A DNA stretch of 8,714 bases from Betaproteobacteria bacterium UBA5582 (GTDB taxonomy: Bacteria > Pseudomonadota > Gammaproteobacteria > Burkholderiales > Rhodocyclaceae), in NCBI GenBank assembly GCA_002425245.1, contig DILW01000012.1, positions 1 to 8,714 on the forward strand, given 5' to 3'. A program made the position numbers and the translations under genes. Each line of letters starts with the position of its first letter. The stretch's first letter is position 1. Of the stretch, positions 5,505-8,714 are shown one piece after another. The notes below the pieces were generated by a model. That model did not search any database and had not been told where the DNA came from. It saw only the letters and a list, made by a program, of their open reading frames with translations.

Positions 5505-6842
5505 ATGAACAAGAAGGAACTCACGGTCAACGGACCGATGGCGGCCCGGCTGGCCAGTGTCACCGACGAGCGCCGTTCGCGCCGGATCGGCACCTTGGTG
5601 ATCGTATCCACCTTCGTCCTCTTCGGCGGCTGGGCGGCGCTGGCGCCGATTGCCAGCGCCGTGCTCGCTTCCGGTGTGGTCAAGGTCGAGCTGGAACGCC
5701 AGGCGGTTCAGCACCTGGAAGGCGGCATCGTCCGCGAAATCCATGTTCGCGAAGGACAACTGGTCGAAAAGGGACAGGTGCTGATCACCTTAGACCAAAC
5801 TCAGTTCAAGTCCGATCTGGCGGTCGGCGGCAGCCAGATTCAGGCGCTGCAGGCGACCCTGGCCAGACTGAAGGCCGAACGCGACGGCCTCAATGAAATC
5901 GCCTTCCCCGAAGACTTCAACCGCGAAGACCCGCAGACCGCTGAACTGATCGCCAGCGAAAACCAGTTGTTCACGGCCCGCAAAGGCTCACGCCAGGGCG
6001 AAATCAAGGTTCTGCAGGGACGCATCCAGCAGGCCGAGTCGCAAATCGACGGCTATACCAAGATCAACACCAGCAAGAACGACACCCTGCTCTCGCTGCA
6101 AGCCGAACTGCACGACCTGCAACGCCTGATCGCCGGCAACTTCATCAGCCGCCACAAGCTCAACCAGATTGAACGGGAAATTTCCGAGTTGCGCGCCGAC
6201 ATCGCGGAAAACGACGCCAATATCGCCAATCTGCGGGTGCAGCAGCGGGAAACCCGGATGCTGATCGATTTCCGCAAGGCGGAATTCCGTACCGAGGACA
6301 TCAATGCGCTGACCGAGACCCAGCAGAAGCTGGACGAACTGCTCAAGCGCTCGACCTCGCTCACCGACCGCGTCGACCGCGCCAGCATCCGCGCCCCCGC
6401 CGCCGGCCAGGTGATCGGCCTGCGCACGCATTCCCCGGGCTCGGTGCTGCAGCCGGGCACCCACATCCTCGACATCGTCCCGGCTGGCGCCGATCTCATC
6501 GTCGAAGCCCGGATTTCGCCGGCCGACGTCGATAGCGTACGCGTCGACCAGCTCGCCGACATCCGTTTCACCGGCTTCAAGGCCACCACCACGCCGGTCA
6601 TCGAAGGACGGCTGGTGCTCCTGGCCGCCGACCGCCAACTCGACCAGATAACCGGCCTGCCCTACTTCGCCAGCCACGTGCAACTGACGCCGACTGGCCG
6701 CGAGCAGCTGAACAAGCTCAATCTGCGCATCCAGCCGGGCATCCCTGCCGAGGTCATCATCAATACCGGCGAACGCACCCTGCTCCAGTACCTGGTGCAA
6801 CCGATCACCAATGCGCTCGCCAGAACATTCCGCGAGGACTGA
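5505..6842 (+). CDS. Type I secretion membrane-fusion protein, HlyD/PrtE family (445 aa)
   Basis: Periplasmic adaptor that links the ABC transporter to a TolC-like outer-membrane channel. A short basic N-terminus is followed by one membrane segment (about 30-52). The first half of the lipoyl-like domain has QHLEGGIVREIHVREGQ (69-85). A long alpha-helical, coiled-coil region (about 105-290) comes next, then the second lipoyl half with RAPAAGQVIGL (297-307). A beta-barrel domain and the typical C-terminal HlyD segment PGIPAEVIINTGERTLLQYL (411-430) end the protein. I chose the ATG at 5505, which has GGAG 9 nt upstream. A GTG at 5490 would add five residues and overlap the ABC gene by 11 nt. The 4-nt gap suggests translational coupling. 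No outer-membrane partner follows, so the channel must be encoded elsewhere. Confidence 0.95.
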   Translation: MNKKELTVNGPMAARLASVTDERRSRRIGTLVIVSTFVLFGGWAALAPIASAVLASGVVKVELERQAVQHLEGGIVREIHVREGQLVEKGQVLITLDQTQFKSDLAVGGSQIQALQATLARLKAERDGLNEIAFPEDFNREDPQTAELIASENQLFTARKGSRQGEIKVLQGRIQQAESQIDGYTKINTSKNDTLLSLQAELHDLQRLIAGNFISRHKLNQIEREISELRADIAENDANIANLRVQQRETRMLIDFRKAEFRTEDINALTETQQKLDELLKRSTSLTDRVDRASIRAPAAGQVIGLRTHSPGSVLQPGTHILDIVPAGADLIVEARISPADVDSVRVDQLADIRFTGFKATTTPVIEGRLVLLAADRQLDQITGLPYFASHVQLTPTGREQLNKLNLRIQPGIPAEVIINTGERTLLQYLVQPITNALARTFRED

Positions 6843-6863
6843 TTTCATTCGAGAAAAAGATCG

Positions 6864-6891
6864 TTGACAGGCGGTCGATTGCCGTTAAAAT
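6864..6891 (+). promoter_or_regulatory. Sigma-70-type promoter of panD
   Basis: A perfect -35 TTGACA (6864-6869) is separated by 16 nt from TAAAAT (6886-6891), one mismatch from TATAAT. The expected start of transcription is near 6898, about 29 nt before the panD ATG. This separates panD from the exporter operon, although there is no visible terminator between 6842 and 6864, so some read-through is possible. Confidence 0.8.
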
Positions 6892-6926
6892 TCGCTTCCC
6901 CCAACTTTCTGGATGAGTGAAACACC

Positions 6927-7310
6927 ATGCAGAGAACCATGTTGAAATCCAAGCTGCATCGCGTGACGGCAACCCACGCCGACCTGCATTACGAAGGCTC
7001 CTGCGCGATCGACGAGGATCTGCTGGAAGCCGCCAACATCAAGGAATACGAGCAGATCGACATCTGGAACGTCAACAACGGCGAGCGTTTCACCACCTAC
7101 GCCATCCGTGCCGAACGCGGCTCGGGCGTCATTTCGGTGAACGGCTCGGCGGCCCGCCGCGCTGCCCCGGGCGACATCCTGATCATCGCCACCTTCGCTG
7201 CCTACAGCGAGGTCGAACTGGCCCGGCACGAGCCCGACCTGATCTACGTCGATTCGCAGAACCGCATCGTTCGTCGCGGCCACAAGATTCCGGTCCAGGC
7301 CGCCGCCTGA
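6927..7310 (+). CDS. panD: Aspartate 1-decarboxylase, pyruvoyl-dependent (127 aa)
   Basis: Converts L-aspartate to beta-alanine and CO2, the beta-alanine supply for pantothenate and coenzyme A, in the cytoplasm. The proenzyme cleaves itself at G24-S25 (HYEGSC), turning S25 into the pyruvoyl cofactor. K9, R54, Y58 and N72, known active-site or processing residues in the E. coli enzyme, are all present at the same numbers. The start MQRTMLKSKLHRV matches the family closely and the length is normal (126 in E. coli). The gene has its own promoter and terminator and stands as a single-gene unit. The Shine-Dalgarno is weak (GAGTGA region, about 6915-6920). Nothing links it functionally to the secretion genes. 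Confidence 0.98.
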   Translation: MQRTMLKSKLHRVTATHADLHYEGSCAIDEDLLEAANIKEYEQIDIWNVNNGERFTTYAIRAERGSGVISVNGSAARRAAPGDILIIATFAAYSEVELARHEPDLIYVDSQNRIVRRGHKIPVQAAA

Positions 7311-7337
7311 CCTGAACCGGACTGCGCTTCAATCATC

Positions 7338-7365
7338 AGCCCGCCGTTTGGCGGGCTTTTGTTTT
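7338..7365 (+). terminator. Intrinsic terminator of panD
   Basis: AGCCCGCC (7338-7345) pairs with GGCGGGCT (7350-7357) around GTTT, followed by TTTTGTTTT ending at 7365. On the opposite strand no T-run follows, so it chiefly serves panD, though the stem may also help stop the convergent hydrolase gene. Confidence 0.92.
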
Positions 7366-7397
7366 GCCGTGCAAGTCCTTGCACCATCCGAAATCGC

Positions 7398-8192
7398 TCA
7401 GGCCAGCTCGATACGCTCAAGCACCGGGCGCCATTTCTGCCGGGCAATCTTGCGAAAGCCGGCCGGCTTGGGATGCAGTTCGTTCGCCCAGTCCTTTTCG
7501 CCCAGGGTATTGCGGCTATCGACCAGAACGATGCGCGACTTGTCGATCCCGGTCAGCGTTTCGAGTTCGGCACTGACCCGGTCCATCAAGGCGTTGATGC
7601 AGGCCTGGTGCAAGCGCTCGGGCACCTTGGCGTCGATCAGCGCCGGCCGCAACCAGGCGCTGCGGGGGCTGAAGATTCCCTTGCCGGATGGCTGCGCATA
7701 GTCGTAGTTGTGCATGACGATCCTCGCCCCGCTTTGCACCAGCACCTGTCCGATCAGCGCCCGATAGCTGGCCGCCGTCTTCTTCATCAGCCAGTCCAGT
7801 GTTCGCTCGGCATCGCCGGGCCGAAAACAGTCTTCCGCCCGCTCGGCCTTGCTGCAGTCGTCCTTGAGCATCGGCCGGAGGTCGCTGAAGCCGGCGAAAT
7901 CATTGCCGCCGCCGCTGATGAACACGGCAGACAGCCCCGGTCCATGGAGCGCCAGCGCGGTGCGTACCGATTTTGCGTACTTGCCGTACACGTAATCGAA
8001 AACCTCGGCGCCATTGTTGCCGAGCGCGAGGATGCAGTGTTCCCGAGCGGCGACCAGCGGCCCCAGCTGATTGAGCAGCGAGCCGCCGGGAAAGGGATAC
8101 CAGAACCACGAATCGCCAATCGCCAGAATCGACGGATGGCGGTTGTCGGCCTGCATCGACGGCCAGTCCCAGTAGACGTTTTCGAAGTTCAT
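7398..8192 (-). CDS. SGNH/GDSL-family hydrolase (264 aa)
   Basis: A predicted esterase/lipase/acyl-hydrolase fold protein of unknown substrate. The family blocks are visible in order: GDSW (26-29) with nucleophile S28, NNGAE (59-63) with the oxyanion glycine G61, GGGND (94-98) with oxyanion N97, and DWANELHP (234-241) with catalytic H240 and D234 or possibly E238 as its partner. There is no N-terminal signal peptide or lipobox, so it is probably cytoplasmic, unlike many secreted GDSL lipases. The sequence after the nucleophile (WFWYPFPGG) is rich in aromatics. AGGAG lies 9 nt before the ATG (8202-8206 on the + strand), supporting the start. The gene converges with panD and lies 101 nt downstream of another - strand gene. 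I see no clear promoter of its own. Confidence 0.88.
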   Translation of the reverse strand: MNFENVYWDWPSMQADNRHPSILAIGDSWFWYPFPGGSLLNQLGPLVAAREHCILALGNNGAEVFDYVYGKYAKSVRTALALHGPGLSAVFISGGGNDFAGFSDLRPMLKDDCSKAERAEDCFRPGDAERTLDWLMKKTAASYRALIGQVLVQSGARIVMHNYDYAQPSGKGIFSPRSAWLRPALIDAKVPERLHQACINALMDRVSAELETLTGIDKSRIVLVDSRNTLGEKDWANELHPKPAGFRKIARQKWRPVLERIELA

Positions 8193-8232
8193 GAGGGCTT
8201 GCTCCTTGCGGAATGAACAATGCCCGCAGAAT

Positions 8233-8265
8233 ATCCCGAGGTCGGTTCAGGAACCACCTCGGGAT
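8233..8265 (-). terminator. Hairpin between the two minus-strand genes, possible terminator
   Basis: ATCCCGAGGT (8233-8242) pairs with ACCTCGGGAT (8256-8265), and GGTTC/GAACC inside (8244-8248, 8251-8255) can extend the stem past one bulge. Read on the - strand it lies about 30 nt after the stop of the gene ending at 8294 and is followed only by ATATTCT, a weak T-rich tail. It may terminate that gene incompletely or sit in a read-through leader of the hydrolase. Confidence 0.55.
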
Positions 8266-8293
8266 TGTTTCAACTCGGCTTGAGCGAGCGCTG

Positions 8294-8665
8294 TCAGGCG
8301 GCGCCGTCTTCGGCCTTTTTCGGCTTGCGGCTGCGGCCCGGTTTGCGGGCCGGCTTCTTGTCGCTGGCCGGAGCTTCGGCAACGACTTCGGGCTGCGGCT
8401 CGGGCACGGTCTCAGTGGCGACGCTCTCACCCCGTTTGCGCGAAGTCCGGCGGGGGCCGCGCGGGGCCTTCTTCGGCGCTTCAGCCGGGGCGCGCTCGTC
8501 GGCGGTCGGCGACTCGGCGGCGACCGGCGCGACGGGACTTTCCTCGACCAGTACCGCCGGAGCAAGTTCCGGCGGTGCTGCCTCGGCGTGGCTGGCGACC
8601 TCTTCGCGATTTTCCTTGCGCGCGCGGCGACCGCCACGTCGCCGCGCCGCCGGCGTGGCGTCGGT
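8294..8665 (-). CDS. C-terminal tail of a basic low-complexity protein (partial)
   Basis: The last 123 codons of a gene entering from the right. The translation is almost wholly Ala, Pro, Arg, Lys and Glu: an RRRGGRRARKENREE stretch, then an acidic Ala/Pro/Glu linker, then Arg/Lys clusters (APKKAPRGPRRTSRKRGE, KKPARKPGRSRKPKKAED) and the end GAA. This looks like a disordered RNA- or DNA-binding tail, as found at the C-terminus of RNase E, RhlE-type DEAD-box helicases or RluB pseudouridine synthases. No folded domain is included, so the product cannot be named; RNase E is my first guess. The frame is trusted because of this charge pattern and the clean stop. Other frames here are also open because of high GC. 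The 5' part is lost at the contig end, where adapter sequence begins. Confidence 0.65.
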   Translation of the reverse strand, partial: TDATPAARRRGGRRARKENREEVASHAEAAPPELAPAVLVEESPVAPVAAESPTADERAPAEAPKKAPRGPRRTSRKRGESVATETVPEPQPEVVAEAPASDKKPARKPGRSRKPKKAEDGAA

Positions 8666-8714
8666 AGATCGGAAGAGCGGCGGGTAGGGGAAGAGGGGAG
8701 AACTTGGTGGGGGG
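8666..8714. other. Illumina adapter read-through (not genomic)
   Basis: From 8666 the sequence begins with the 13-base TruSeq adapter core AGATCGGAAGAGC. It continues as a gap-free but degraded copy of the universal (read 2) adapter, including recognisable GTAGGG, GAAGAG and CTTGGTGG-like parts. I count about 10 mismatches in 49 bases, most of them to G, the usual look of low-quality read ends. Coding and GC patterns break at the same point. These bases should be trimmed. Confidence 0.95.

Noticed and set aside
4018..5508. A 496-codon open frame on the + strand inside the ABC transporter gene.
   Set aside because: Out-of-frame reading of a gene with complete ATPase motifs; the translation is Arg/Pro-rich and without recognisable domains.
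7359..8216. A 285-codon open frame on the + strand over the hydrolase gene.
   Set aside because: High-GC shadow of the - strand SGNH gene, whose catalytic blocks and ribosome binding site are clear; the + strand translation shows no family motif.
8220..8687. A + strand open frame at the right end.
   Set aside because: Ser/Ala/Gly-rich shadow of the basic - strand tail, and it runs into the adapter sequence.

Overview
The window looks like one end of a draft contig from a Gram-negative proteobacterium. The high GC content, the PrtD/HlyD-type exporter and the panD gene fit a betaproteobacterium, perhaps Rhodocyclales; that placement is inference, not a sequence match. The last 49 bases are Illumina adapter read-through, so genomic sequence stops at about 8665.

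The left two thirds (1-6842) form one functional block. Two tandem paralogous genes (686 and 416 codons) encode Gly/Asn/Asp-rich solenoid proteins built from 18-residue coils related to RTX repeats. They have no N-terminal signal peptide, and both end in a conserved C-terminal module of the kind used by type I secretion substrates. Directly downstream are an ABC exporter of the PrtD type and an HlyD-type membrane-fusion protein, apparently translationally coupled. The outer-membrane (TolC-like) partner is not in the window. The layout, substrate gene(s) then ABC protein then adaptor, resembles the Caulobacter S-layer locus rsaA-rsaD-rsaE and the PrtDE protease exporters, so an abundant secreted or surface-layer-like protein is a reasonable hypothesis.

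Both substrate genes carry the same 131-nt 5' leader, aligned without gaps. Conservation is concentrated in an AT-rich upstream block and in two short segments that are complementary to each other. One of these segments contains the Shine-Dalgarno sequence, so the leader is predicted to fold into a stem that hides the ribosome binding site. A strong intrinsic terminator separates the second substrate gene from the exporter genes.

The right third is ordinary chromosome: panD (aspartate 1-decarboxylase) with its own sigma-70-like promoter and terminator on the + strand. On the - strand lie a cytoplasmic-looking SGNH/GDSL hydrolase and the C-terminal tail of a basic, low-complexity protein, possibly an RNase E or RNA-helicase type tail, cut off by the contig end.
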